Source: Nitrospira sp. UBA5698 (GTDB lineage Bacteria > Nitrospirota > Nitrospiria > Nitrospirales > Nitrospiraceae). From it: a stretch of 43,036 nucleotides of DNA. The stretch is taken from contig DIHK01000003.1 of assembly GCA_002420115.1 (NCBI GenBank), positions 7,487-50,522 on the forward strand, given 5' to 3'. Below the pieces are notes generated by a model that worked only from the letters and a program-made list of their open reading frames with translations, ran no database searches and was not told where the DNA came from. A program made the translations under genes and the position numbers. Positions 23,876 to 32,443 of the stretch are shown here, piece by piece. Each line of letters begins with the position of its first letter. Within the stretch, counting starts at the first letter, position 1.

Positions 23876-24219
23876 AGTATTTTCACCCCTGAATGATCAT
23901 TTATGCTCTGATCAGGACGTGCCCCAATAATTGAGCAACTATCGTGCTCGCTGCGAGCGAAACGAGTCCACATGCAATACGTCAGGACCTTCATTTGTAC
24001 CACTGCACACTCGCTGACTGAATGGGAAAGTGGGGATAATATCCGCAGGACCGTCTATTAACTTTGACACGAAAGGACTTACAAAATCGAAAAGGTGATG
24101 GAGTCGAGAAATACGCGACCGAGCTTCCCCGACAGCGTCAGAGCCTGCACCTAGGACCATGGAGAGGTGGAGCCAGACTGAAGGTCCAAGTCTGAATCCT
24201 GGTTGCGATCGCCCTCTAT
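23876..24219. other. Intergenic region without a supported gene
   Basis: About 344 bases between two minus-strand genes. The only frame seen, near 23939-24160, has no ribosome site or recognisable protein. A short palindrome GCTCGC-T-GCGAGC is at 23946-23958. No promoter, terminator or repeat family member was identified. Confidence 0.5.
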
Positions 24220-24639
24220 TCAGTGATGCGTGATCTGATCACGCTTACAACTTTCTTCCGCCAACATTCGCTGACCTGCCGTTGCGTCGGTGGGGATACG
24301 TGTCATACAGGCGTCCAGCGAATCACCTTGCGTACCGGCGGATGCACGGTTACCACTTTTCGCCACGGCAACCCCGACCACAGCTTGGTGAAGCTTTTCA
24401 TTGTCCAGACAGCTTTGCTCGGCCACCATCTGTGCCCCTTCGCTGGCATCATTCGCAATTCGGGCCAAACACGCCTTTACAAAATCCGAAGGCCCAGCGG
24501 GGGCTACGTCAGGAGGAGCCGATGAGATCAATGGCCCTGTTGCGGTTGGTTCCACGACGACCTGTTCCGACACACAGCCTCCGATGACCAACAGGCAAAC
24601 AATCCCGCGAAGCAACGTTTCCATCGGCATCCCATGCAT
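24220..24639 (-). CDS. Small lipoprotein with paired cysteine repeats
   Basis: A 139-residue protein. A lipoprotein signal (METLLRGIVCLLVIGGC) places the lipidated cysteine near residue 22. The mature part has two similar segments, FVKACLARIANDASEGAQMVAEQSC and LDACMTRIPTDATAGQRMLAEESC, each with two cysteines about 20 residues apart; this is an internal repeat that probably forms two disulfide-linked helical hairpins. I chose the ATG at 24639 because GGAGG lies ten bases upstream; 24630 and 24624 are alternatives. Function unknown, likely exposed in the periplasm. Confidence 0.7.
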   Translation of the reverse strand: MHGMPMETLLRGIVCLLVIGGCVSEQVVVEPTATGPLISSAPPDVAPAGPSDFVKACLARIANDASEGAQMVAEQSCLDNEKLHQAVVGVAVAKSGNRASAGTQGDSLDACMTRIPTDATAGQRMLAEESCKRDQITHH

Positions 24640-24923
24640 AGTTAGTGTTCCTCCCTTAACTAAGTTGGACCAGCCCTGTATAGCGAAGTCGCCTGCTTGG
24701 AGCAAGTCATATTCTGGCCCTATGACGAGACTTGTTGCCCTGAGTTCTCTGTCACCACATTTCCTTGATCCATTCGTACAAGGCTGGAGAGAGACACGAG
24801 TTGAGAGAGGAGGAAGCCGTCCAGTATGATGACTGCTATCTCTCCTGCAACAGATCAATCAGGGTATATAGTGGCGCATACGTTGAGACACTCAACACGA
24901 GAGCGGGTCGAACGGAGCCAGCA

Positions 24924-26189
24924 ATGCAGTGGGTGAAGAGAACCTTGATCGGACTCGTCGTGCTAGGCGGCCTCACGTATCTGTACTATACCGAAGTGAA
25001 ACCAGTCGTCATCTTCGGCTTGCGTGAAGATTATGCCCATGCCATCCCCCATCAAAAAGTTCCTGACGGTCTCGTGAGCTTGAAGGCGGAGGCCTGCGGA
25101 GTCTGCCATGTCGACATCTACAACGAATGGAAAACCAGCATCCATGCTCAGGCCTATACCGATCCCTTTTTCCAAGCCTATTGGACGAAGGATAAACACA
25201 TCTGGGTCTGCCTGAACTGTCACACCCCGCTGGAAAACCAGCAACCGACCCTGATTAAGGACATCCCACGCGACCGAGTCGAACGTGCTGTCCAAGAACC
25301 CAATCCGCACTACGATAAGGAATATCAACAGGAAGGCGTGACCTGCGCGGCCTGTCATGTACGGGATGGAGTCATCATGGGGCCTTACGAAGACGCCAAG
25401 GCCCCCCATCCGACGAAATACGATCCGACCTTTCGTACCGCACAACTCTGTCAGCGCTGTCACAGCGTCGTGGGAGGACCGGCACAGTTTTATAACGGCG
25501 GGCCTTGCGGTACCTATCCCGAATATGAAGATGGACACTGGAAGAAAGAACGCGGGTTCATCTGCCAGAGCTGCCATATGCCAGAAATCGAACGACCAGT
25601 GGCAATCGGCGGCCCCGTTCGCCAAGGCCGTCAGCATCTCTGGCGTGGCGGACATGATCCCGCCATGGTGAAGCGGGCGATCGACGTGAAGATCGTGGCT
25701 GATCCGGCCGAACCGAAGCCCGGCGACAAGGTTCGAGTGACTCTGACGCTGGTCAACGCAGGTGCAGGGCACAAACTCCCGACGGGGGACCCTGACCGCC
25801 ACTTTACCGTGGAGTTTGCCGTCGAGGATCAGAAAGGGAAGGTATTGGAACAGCAGTCGGATACGATGGGACGCTGGATCCTCTGGCAACCAGCCATCGT
25901 CGAGTTGCACGACAATCGGCTCATGCCGCTGGCCGGTCGAAACTATACATTTGAGTATCGAGTGCCGAAGGAAAGTTCCGGACTCAAGTTAATCACGAAA
26001 GTTCGGTACCACATCCAAACCGAGGGGCAGCATCAGATGCTCATCGACAAGTACGGCCTTACGGCGAAGGACCCGTATAACTTTATTGTCTATGAACGAG
26101 CAGCAGCGTTGAACGGCAACCTCACAGAAGCCTTTGCACAGAGTGTGGCTGAGACACACCTTGCCTGTGCAACACCAGGACACAGCTGA
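24924..26189 (+). CDS. Membrane-anchored pentahaem cytochrome c
   Basis: A 421-residue protein. An uncleaved N-terminal anchor lies at 6-23 (RTLIGLVVLGGLTYLYY). Five haem c motifs follow: CGVCH (58-62), CLNCH (96-100), CAACH (141-145), CQRCH (176-180) and CQSCH (214-218). Their spacing resembles the cytochrome c-554 / multihaem tetraheme fold used in nitrogen and sulfur redox chemistry. Residues 240-400 form a beta-rich domain (VRVTLTLVNAGAGHKLPTGD) seen in related multihaem proteins. The ATG at 24924 has GGAG eight bases upstream and begins right before the anchor; the longer frame from 24765 adds an implausible head. Partner and substrate are unknown. Confidence 0.9.
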   Translation: MQWVKRTLIGLVVLGGLTYLYYTEVKPVVIFGLREDYAHAIPHQKVPDGLVSLKAEACGVCHVDIYNEWKTSIHAQAYTDPFFQAYWTKDKHIWVCLNCHTPLENQQPTLIKDIPRDRVERAVQEPNPHYDKEYQQEGVTCAACHVRDGVIMGPYEDAKAPHPTKYDPTFRTAQLCQRCHSVVGGPAQFYNGGPCGTYPEYEDGHWKKERGFICQSCHMPEIERPVAIGGPVRQGRQHLWRGGHDPAMVKRAIDVKIVADPAEPKPGDKVRVTLTLVNAGAGHKLPTGDPDRHFTVEFAVEDQKGKVLEQQSDTMGRWILWQPAIVELHDNRLMPLAGRNYTFEYRVPKESSGLKLITKVRYHIQTEGQHQMLIDKYGLTAKDPYNFIVYERAAALNGNLTEAFAQSVAETHLACATPGHS

Positions 26190-26234
26190 CGATACACCTT
26201 CCAGGAAGGTCGTTCTTGAAAGAGAGGATGGATC

Positions 26235-26537
26235 ATGAAGCGACGCACCCAATTACTCACCGTCGCATTCACTCTTGCCACTGTCACAGCTCTTACAGAT
26301 GCCCATGCCGGCCCAGAAATTGGCGGCATTCCAAGAGCACCGGTGGACAAAGCCAAGATGGAACAGGCAAGACTCTCTGCCCAACTCTGTGGCCCAGGAT
26401 GGACCCTGTCCGACGACCGTGAACATACGCCGGCGAGTTTCCTGTGCGTTCCAGTCAAGCCGAGAGTGCACTGCCCGCCGAATGCACAGTTACTTGAAAC
26501 GGATAGCTCAATAGGTTGCGTCCTCCGGCCGAAGTAG
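26235..26537 (+). CDS. Small secreted cysteine-containing protein
   Basis: A 100-residue protein. The signal peptide covers residues 1-25 (LLTVAFTLATVTALTDAHA). The mature part has four cysteines (LCGPGW, FLCVPV, VHCPPN and IGCVL), suggesting two disulfides. AGAGGA about eight bases before the ATG at 26235 supports the start. It lies 45 bases after the pentahaem cytochrome gene and may be its small partner. A damaged copy of the same gene is at 28082-28376. No family is recognised. Confidence 0.75.
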   Translation: MKRRTQLLTVAFTLATVTALTDAHAGPEIGGIPRAPVDKAKMEQARLSAQLCGPGWTLSDDREHTPASFLCVPVKPRVHCPPNAQLLETDSSIGCVLRPK

Positions 26538-26621
26538 GTACGCATATGTCTGGGTCCACCGATTATTGGTCGTACTCCCTGAGATTGTTCATCCCGACTC
26601 CCCGGCCAATCGGTAGCCGCA

Positions 26622-27026
26622 TCACGGTTTTATCTTCTCAATCGCAGATAGCTTACCATCAGCCGCGTATGTGAGGTGGTAGATGACCAATCTGTCTTTG
26701 GCCGCAATCTCAAGAGGAGTAAAGAGAATTTCCGTTAAGCACAATGTGAAGAAATCGCCTGCCAAATAAAATATCCCCGTGAGGAGCTTGACGGCCCAAT
26801 GATGGGCGTCAGGATCTAATTTATACCGGTCATCGAATCCGCCACCCTCAGGAGTATAGTAGCTGTCAGGTTGGCCGAGTGTCGCGATCACCACGGATCG
26901 TTCAACACCGACTTGAATGACATTGATATCACCTCGTTTAGACTCTCGACTGGCTACCATCAGCACGGAGCACCCGGACAGGTTCAAGATAAGCAGGCAC
27001 ATGACAAACAAGTTTGGTCTGCGCAT
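26622..27026 (-). CDS. Small lipoprotein, SmpA/OmlA-like
   Basis: A 134-residue protein. Signal MRRPNLFVMCLLILNLSGCS places the lipidated cysteine at residue 19. The segment GVERSVVIATLGQPDSYYTPEGGGFDDRYKLD recalls the SmpA/BamE-type fold, where a G-x-P loop follows a helix, and the tail YHLTYAADGKLSAIEKIKP is strand-rich. A mid-protein hydrophobic span (LLTGIFYLAGDFFTLCLTEILFTP) could bury in the membrane. GGGAGGGA just before the ATG at 27026 decides the start over 27125. Function is not established. Confidence 0.65.
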   Translation of the reverse strand: MRRPNLFVMCLLILNLSGCSVLMVASRESKRGDINVIQVGVERSVVIATLGQPDSYYTPEGGGFDDRYKLDPDAHHWAVKLLTGIFYLAGDFFTLCLTEILFTPLEIAAKDRLVIYHLTYAADGKLSAIEKIKP

Positions 27027-27580
27027 TCTCCCTCCCTCATTCGTGATGCGTACGATCAAAATATGAGTGACACTGTTTGTGAAATAATGGCCATGGCATA
27101 TAGAACGAGATATCTCGTACGTCACTTCTCTTACAAACTACAACGGATGATGAGAATGTCAAATAGTATTAGGAAACATGTCTGCTTTAGGGGTGCACGT
27201 AGAAGACGAATCATGTGGCGCTGCGGAAACTGCACCGGACAACTAACGATAAGATCGTTCCCGGATTGAGTATCGGTAGCCACCTCGTGACTAATAAGAT
27301 GTTGACCTGCAGTTGTTAGTATGCGGGCTGTATGTTCAAGGGAAGGGGCAGCATTCCTTTGCCTGATGTCCGATAACAGTATTTACCTCTTTGACAGTCT
27401 TCTACTTCGACTCCCAATAGCTGCTCGTATAGTCCTATATTTTGCGTACCCGCTGCCTTTGATTGATTCACCGCCACTTTCCTCGGAGCACAATGGGGCA
27501 TTTCTTATGGGAATTCCTTTCTTGTGGTACGCTACACACGCAGGATTTCGAGCTCCGGCAATAGCCCAAAGAGGACCCCC
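27027..27580. other. AT-richer intergenic region without a supported gene
   Basis: About 554 bases between the divergent lipoprotein and PII-like genes. Frames such as 27321-27584 lack ribosome sites and resemble nothing known. Base composition is visibly lower in GC than neighbouring genes. It must contain the promoters of both flanking genes, but I could not place hexamers with confidence. Confidence 0.5.
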
Positions 27581-27904
27581 ATGAAGATGCTTCACATTGT
27601 CTGCGGGAAGCGGTTGGAAAACGAGATCTTGGCCCTGTTTAAACACGTGGGGATCAAAGGATACACGGTCATCCACGGTGTAGGCGGCAGTGGTGCGACA
27701 GGAATCGTTTCAGATGCAGACCCCGAAACCGGCCACAATACCAACACCAATACGCTATTTATGGTCGCCCTTGGGTACGAGGCTGCGTTTTTGCCTCAGG
27801 TCGTGTCAGCACTCAAGGAACTTCGCGCCAAACACATCCAGGGTCATGATGACCGTGAGATCCCATTGAAAGTCTTCCTTCAACCCTGCGAAATCATCAT
27901 CTAG
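27581..27904 (+). CDS. PII-like (GlnB-fold) protein
   Basis: A 107-residue protein. The start MKMLHIVCGKRLENEILALFKHVGIKGYTVIHGVGGSG matches the first half of the PII ferredoxin-like fold. A T-loop-like stretch follows (GIVSDADPETGHNTNTNT), then LFMVALGYEAAFLPQVVSALKEL. Classical uridylylation or ATP/2-oxoglutarate motifs are not clear, so it is better called PII-like than GlnB. Such proteins sense nucleotides or small molecules and bind transporters or enzymes. AGAGG before the ATG at 27581 fixes the start. No ammonium or bicarbonate transporter is adjacent, so the target is unknown. Confidence 0.72.
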   Translation: MKMLHIVCGKRLENEILALFKHVGIKGYTVIHGVGGSGATGIVSDADPETGHNTNTNTLFMVALGYEAAFLPQVVSALKELRAKHIQGHDDREIPLKVFLQPCEIII

Positions 27905-28081
27905 GACTATTACTCCGTGCTTCACATCATTATCCCGAGCTCACCTGCGAGTCTTTTCCATGCCGGCGAGCATATGACCTAGAAGGCATAATGCCGGCCA
28001 CAGTCCATGAGTTGAACCAAACCGATCGGTGTCGCCTAACACCACTCCGTATTGGCTATAACCTGTCGGAGATCCTGTCAT

Positions 28082-28376
28082 ATGATTCTGCGTAATCACC
28101 TACCTACCATTGCCTGCCACTATCATAGTTGTAACAGATGCCCATGCCGGTCCAGAAATTAGCGGCATTCCAAGAGCACCGGTGGATAAGGCCAAGATGG
28201 AAAAGGCGAGACTAGCTGCCCAACTCTGCGGTCCAGGATGGACCCTGTCCGACGACCGTGAACATACGCCAGCGAGTTTCCTGTGCGTTCCCGTCAAACC
28301 AAGAGTACAATGCCCGCCGAATGGGTAATTGCTTCAAACAGACAGTTCAATCGGCTGTACTCCAAAGTCAAACTAA
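28082..28376 (+). pseudogene. Decayed copy of the small secreted protein
   Basis: The frame from about 28126 reads TDAHAGPEISGIPRAPVDKA and matches the gene at 26235-26537 nearly residue for residue through VKPRVQCPP. It then meets a TAA at 28326-28328, after which the homologous frame resumes as LLQTDSSIGCTPKSN to a TAA at 28374. The signal-peptide region around 28082-28125 is out of frame with the rest, so the copy has both a frameshift and a nonsense codon. Similarity extends about 40 bases past the gene end, showing a segment duplication. Confidence 0.75.
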
Positions 28377-28542
28377 CCGCGCATGCGTATGAGTCCACCG
28401 ACTGTTGGTCATCTTCGCCTGAAGTCGGGCCACCGTGGCAGTATGAGGGCATCCTACTCCTCCCTAGGACCGGGTCCACTCATGAGGCGACTGAGCCAAA
28501 CCTCTGAGGTTGGGTCGACTGACTATCTCCGGACTAATTACG

Positions 28543-29232
28543 ATGCCCCACTTTGAAACACACACCGTACGCCGTATTGGATGGCTCCGTGCCTCTGTGC
28601 TAGGCGCAAATGACGGTATTGTGTCCTCGGCCAGTCTTATCGTAGGCGTTGCCGCAGCAGGCGCAAGCTCAACGAGTATTATGACAGCGGGCATAGCCGG
28701 TCTGGTGGCCGGATCCATGGCGATGGCTGCCGGGGAGTATGTTTCCGTGAGTTCACAGGCCGATGCCGAGCGCGCGGATCTCGAACGAGAGCGTAACGAG
28801 TTATCGTCAGCTCCTGAACAGGAGCACAGGGAAATGACTGCCATCTACGTGGCACGTGGGCTCGATGCGGAACTTGCATCCAAAGTCGCAACACAGTTGA
28901 TGACACATGATGCACTCGGTGCCCATAGCCGTGATGAACTCGGCATATCCGACACCATGACCGCACGGCCAGTGCAAGCCGCCTTGGCATCAGCTGTCAC
29001 GTTTTCTATTGGTGCCGCCCTCCCGCTCCTGATCGTCCTGTTGGTACCAACCTCGGCGCTTATGTGGGCTGTCTCCGGAAGTTCTCTTCTATTCCTGGCT
29101 CTTTTAGGATCTCTCGCTGCACGGGTCGGCGGTGCGTCCGCAATGATTGCTGCCACGCGGGTGACGGTTTGGGGTGCTTTGGCAATGGCCGTGACCGCTG
29201 GAGTGGGAAGGTTGTTTGGGGTTCCTGCTTGA
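28543..29232 (+). CDS. VIT1/CCC1-family iron/manganese transporter
   Basis: A 229-residue membrane protein. The family signatures are plain: LGANDGIVSSASLIVGVAAAG near residue 20 and GLVAGSMAMAAGEYVSVSSQADAE near 52. A cytosolic metal-binding loop (ERERNELSSAPEQEHREMTAIY) follows, then three further membrane helices, five in all. It should move Fe2+ or Mn2+ out of the cytosol, lowering iron toxicity. The ATG at 28543 is chosen because the family begins with a short polar head before RRIGWLRASV; no strong ribosome site is visible. It stands alone between repeats and pseudogenes. Confidence 0.88.
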   Translation: MPHFETHTVRRIGWLRASVLGANDGIVSSASLIVGVAAAGASSTSIMTAGIAGLVAGSMAMAAGEYVSVSSQADAERADLERERNELSSAPEQEHREMTAIYVARGLDAELASKVATQLMTHDALGAHSRDELGISDTMTARPVQAALASAVTFSIGAALPLLIVLLVPTSALMWAVSGSSLLFLALLGSLAARVGGASAMIAATRVTVWGALAMAVTAGVGRLFGVPA

Positions 29233-29376
29233 TCCCCACTCTTCCTGATCGCTGAAACATTGAGCAAAGCCAATGAAAGCGGGTAACGAGTATATGGTCT
29301 ATCGGGGCCAGGACGCTGGGGTAGTCCGCGAGACCAAGCAATGCGAGTACCCATTCCGGACAAGAGTAAGAGGACC

Positions 29377-29610
29377 TCACTCCATTGTTAACACTACACG
29401 GCAGCGAGCCTTTCCGCTCAGCATCCGGTCGTAGGCTGCCGCTGCCTGTTCCAACGGGAACGTCTCCACCATCGGACGGATACCGGTCAAGGCGCAGAAG
29501 TTCAAGGCGTCCTCAGAATCACGAGCCGTGCCGGACGGCCATCCCTGAATCGTTCGACGTGCGCCGATCAGTTGAAGCGGTGTGACCGTCATAGGATCAG
29601 TCGATGCCCC
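29377..29610 (-). pseudogene. 3-prime fragment of zinc alcohol dehydrogenase
   Basis: The last roughly 77 codons of a zinc-dependent alcohol dehydrogenase (GASTDPMTVTPLQLIGARRT to the stop). The DNA is almost identical to the end of the intact gene at 37742-38758, with homology extending past the stop to about 29318/37683. The catalytic zinc domain is absent, so it cannot be active. It abuts the end of a decayed nifJ fragment on the same strand near 29612-29645. Confidence 0.85.
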
Positions 29611-29645
29611 CAAGCATCCACAATGTGGTTGATAAAGGTATCCGA

Positions 29646-30842
29646 CCCTCAATAGGATTCTCGAAGCACTTCAGGCGGTTCGATGTCGAACTCAGGATCT
29701 ACCGGGAACGAAGTCCGGCTGACGTCGTCCGTGATGCCGACCGTGAAATGACGCGTCGGACGGGCTTTGGCCAGTTCATCGTAGACCGCCTTAACCATGG
29801 CCGGCGTGAATTCTTTCGAGGAAAGCCCATATCGGCCACCGATGACGGTCGGCTCTTCCGCAAAGCGACTCAGTCCCTCAGCACGTCCTTCGTGCAAGGC
29901 GGCGACCACATCGAGATAGAGCGGCTCCCCCACCGAACCAGGCTCTTTGGTCCGATCCAGCACGGCGAGGGCTCAGGTGGTCGATGGAAGAGCAGCCAGG
30001 AATCGCTGAACTGCGAACGGACGATAGAGGCGCACCTTCAGGACGCCGACGCGCTCATCACGATCGACCAGCAAGTCGACCGTCTCATGAACGGTCTCAG
30101 CGCCTGAGCCCATGAGCACGATCACGCGTTCGGCTTCGGGATGACCGACGTAGTCGAACAGGTGATACAGACGACCGGTGAGTGCCGCGAATTGGTCCAT
30201 CACGGCTTGCACACGGTCTGGACAGGCGGAGTACAACGGCTGGCAGGCTTCGCGTGCCTGGAAGAAGGTATCCGGATTCTGGGCTGTGCCGCGCAGGACT
30301 GGACGGTCGGGGGTCAAGGCTCGCTCCCGGTGCGCCTGAATGGAGCTCTCGTCGATCATGGCGAGGAGATCTGCATCCATCAGTTCCTCGATCTTGGCGA
30401 TTTCATGGGACGTGCGGAAGCCGTCGAAGCCATGGATGAAGGGAATCCTGGTGGCCAGGGTCGCGGCCTGAGCGACACAGGCAAGGTCATGCGCTTCTTG
30501 CACGGAGCCGGAGGTCAGCAGGGCGAATCCCGTCTGGCGGCAGACCATCACATCAGAATGATCGCCGAAGATAGACAGGGCGTGGGTGGCGACGCTGCGC
30601 CTGGCCACATGCATGCAGAAGGCCGTGAGTTCTCCGCCGATCTTGTAGAGGTTGGGAATCATAAGTAGAAGGCCCTGGGAGGCCGTGAACGTGGCGGTCA
30701 AGGCGCCGGCCTGCAGAGCGCCGTGGACCGCTCCGGCGGCTCCGCCTTCCGACTGCATCTGTGCAATGGTGGGAATCGTCCCCCAGAGATTCGGCTTCTG
30801 TTGCGTCGCCCATTCGTCGGCTAGTTCGCCCATCGCGGAGGG
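29646..30842 (-). pseudogene. nifJ: Decayed nifJ (pyruvate:ferredoxin/flavodoxin oxidoreductase) fragment
   Basis: The frame from about 30842 down to 29973 reads MGELADEWATQQKPNLWG ... VGVLKVRLYRPFAVQRFLAAL and matches domains I-II of NifJ. An in-frame TGA at 29975-29973 interrupts it, and the same frame continues ALAVLDRTKEPGSVGEPLYL ... VIGGRYGLSSKEFTPAMVKA to about 29649. The first 25 or so residues and about two thirds of the protein, including the Fe-S and thiamine-binding domains, are missing. CGA to TGA is the simplest cause of the stop. It lies next to the alcohol dehydrogenase fragment and downstream of the Suf genes on the same strand. Confidence 0.85.
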
Positions 30843-30887
30843 TCCTCTTCTGTTGGATGACCTCGGGATCACACAAGGTACGATCCG

Positions 30888-31151
30888 TCATACGCCGTCG
30901 ATTGACCCCACGTCGGCACTCATCGTGATTCCCACGTCCCGAACGCCGGGCAGCCGCCGAACCGCTTCCTCACACCGCTCCTGGAATTCCATCCCCAGCG
31001 GGCAGGCTGGAGTCGTGAGGACGACGGTGAAGGAGACCCGGTCCCCTTCGATCTGAACGTCCCGAATCATGTCGAGACCGACCAGATCCTGACCCAGCTC
31101 CGGGTCCTGAACCGTTCGTAACGCATCCAGCACTTCTTCCTTCGTGATCAT
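30888..31151 (-). CDS. MIP18/DUF59-family Fe-S cluster assembly factor
   Basis: An 87-residue protein. The family signature is present: QDPELGQDLVGLDMIRDV, then VVLTTPACPLG with the conserved cysteine. Such proteins (SufT/PaaD-like) help place Fe-S clusters on target enzymes. It lies 14 bases after the SufB/D-type gene and completes a compact Suf operon; the cluster ends at the decayed nifJ, a large Fe-S enzyme that may have been its client. The start at 31151 matches the usual family start MITKEEVLDAL. Confidence 0.9.
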   Translation of the reverse strand: MITKEEVLDALRTVQDPELGQDLVGLDMIRDVQIEGDRVSFTVVLTTPACPLGMEFQERCEEAVRRLPGVRDVGITMSADVGSIDGV

Positions 31152-31165
31152 TCTCTACTGCTCTT

Positions 31166-32443
31166 TTATAAGGAGTGCTCTGCCGTGGCTGCGAGCACCC
31201 GCTGGATGTGTTTGGTCAGGATGTCCGGAAGGCCCGGCAGACCAATTTGCATGAAGCCGCGAACCAGGGTCGAAATCGCGACATCGCGCGGGAGTCCCCG
31301 TGTCATGAGATATTCCACCGCTTCTTCAGCGATCGGGCCGACAGCCGCTTCATGTGACAACTGACTCCGTGGCGCCGAGTCAGCCAGTAATTCTGGAATG
31401 GCGTGCATCCTGGCCTGATCCGAGAGCAGCATGCCGCGGCAGTCCAGATGGCCCCGACTCTCGTTGTGCTGACCGACTAACTCACCCCGCAAATACATGG
31501 TGGACTGGTCTCTCGCGACAGCCCGTGAGATCGCGTCGGCTCGGGTGCCCTGCCCCGTCAGCTCCGCATAAGTCCCCATATCGATAAGGGACTCCTTGAG
31601 GCCCACGATGATGCTATTGAACTGGGCCCGTGCACCCGCTCCACGAAGGAAGACACGCGGATAGTCCTGCACCGACCGTACGGGACGGAGTAGAATGTAG
31701 TTGCTGACGAACGTCGCGCCCTCCTCCACGATGACGCCGGTCCGTGGTCTGACATGGAACCCTTCGGCCCAGTTGTGGATCATCGTCTCCGCGAGCGTCG
31801 CTCCCTTCTTGAGGAACACCTCGTTCGCACCGATGTGCAGCCCCGTTTCAACACGTGGATGGAGGGTACAGCCCGTAATCAGCTGGGCGGCGGCGCCTTC
31901 TTCAATCAGGATTACATTGTGGACGTTCTGGCTGATATTGTTTTCCTGCACGAGCAGACAGGCCTGGATTGGTTCTGTGACGCGCTGGCCCGCAAAGACC
32001 CGTAAGAAGAAGCCGCCCGTTTGAGCCAGTTCCACCGCCGCCGTGTACTTGTCCTGATCGACCTCGACCGCCTGCCACCAATAGTTCCGCAACCAGTCGT
32101 AGGATTTGAGAGCCTCGGTCACGGTCATGAGTTCGATCTGGCCTTGATAGCGCCGCTGGATGCGTTCGTAGATGGCGGAGTAGTCGACTTGAAAATACGA
32201 TGCCGCCCTGCCGGTCTCCTCGCTGTCGATGCCCGCCAGCAACGCGGCTTCCCGCATCTGCTGCTCCAGCGAACGCAGCGCCTCGACCCGTTGGCGTTGC
32301 TGCTCGACAGGCTGACTGAACGTCGTCAGGTCCAGGTCGGGGCCATAGGGTGATGGCCGTGCCTGGGCCTGGATTGCGCGAGCCCGGAGCGACTCTTCCC
32401 TCGTGGCTACTGGACCGGAATGTGTGAGCGACAGATCGGACAT
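31166..32443 (-). CDS. SufB/SufD-family Fe-S assembly scaffold
   Basis: A 425-residue protein. The core is the parallel beta-helix of SufB/SufD, with repeated hydrophobic rungs such as HNVILIEEGAAAQLITGC and GVIVEEGATFVSNYILL, then LSHEAAVGPIAEEAVEYLMTRG, the conserved C-terminal helical segment. Only one such gene is present, so it may form a homodimer with SufC, as in archaeal-type Suf systems, rather than the SufBCD trimer. Its start at 32443 lies 37 bases inside the SufC gene, so coupling is tight. Which of SufB or SufD it most resembles is not certain by eye. Confidence 0.88.
   Translation of the reverse strand: MSDLSLTHSGPVATREESLRARAIQAQARPSPYGPDLDLTTFSQPVEQQRQRVEALRSLEQQMREAALLAGIDSEETGRAASYFQVDYSAIYERIQRRYQGQIELMTVTEALKSYDWLRNYWWQAVEVDQDKYTAAVELAQTGGFFLRVFAGQRVTEPIQACLLVQENNISQNVHNVILIEEGAAAQLITGCTLHPRVETGLHIGANEVFLKKGATLAETMIHNWAEGFHVRPRTGVIVEEGATFVSNYILLRPVRSVQDYPRVFLRGAGARAQFNSIIVGLKESLIDMGTYAELTGQGTRADAISRAVARDQSTMYLRGELVGQHNESRGHLDCRGMLLSDQARMHAIPELLADSAPRSQLSHEAAVGPIAEEAVEYLMTRGLPRDVAISTLVRGFMQIGLPGLPDILTKHIQRVLAATAEHSL

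Noticed and set aside
26871..27269. Plus-strand frame partly opposite the small lipoprotein gene
   Set aside because: It has no ribosome site, odd composition and a start inside another gene.
29973..29975. In-frame TGA in nifJ as selenocysteine or programmed readthrough
   Set aside because: NifJ has no selenocysteine there, no SECIS-like hairpin is evident, and the gene is also truncated at both ends, so simple decay explains it better.
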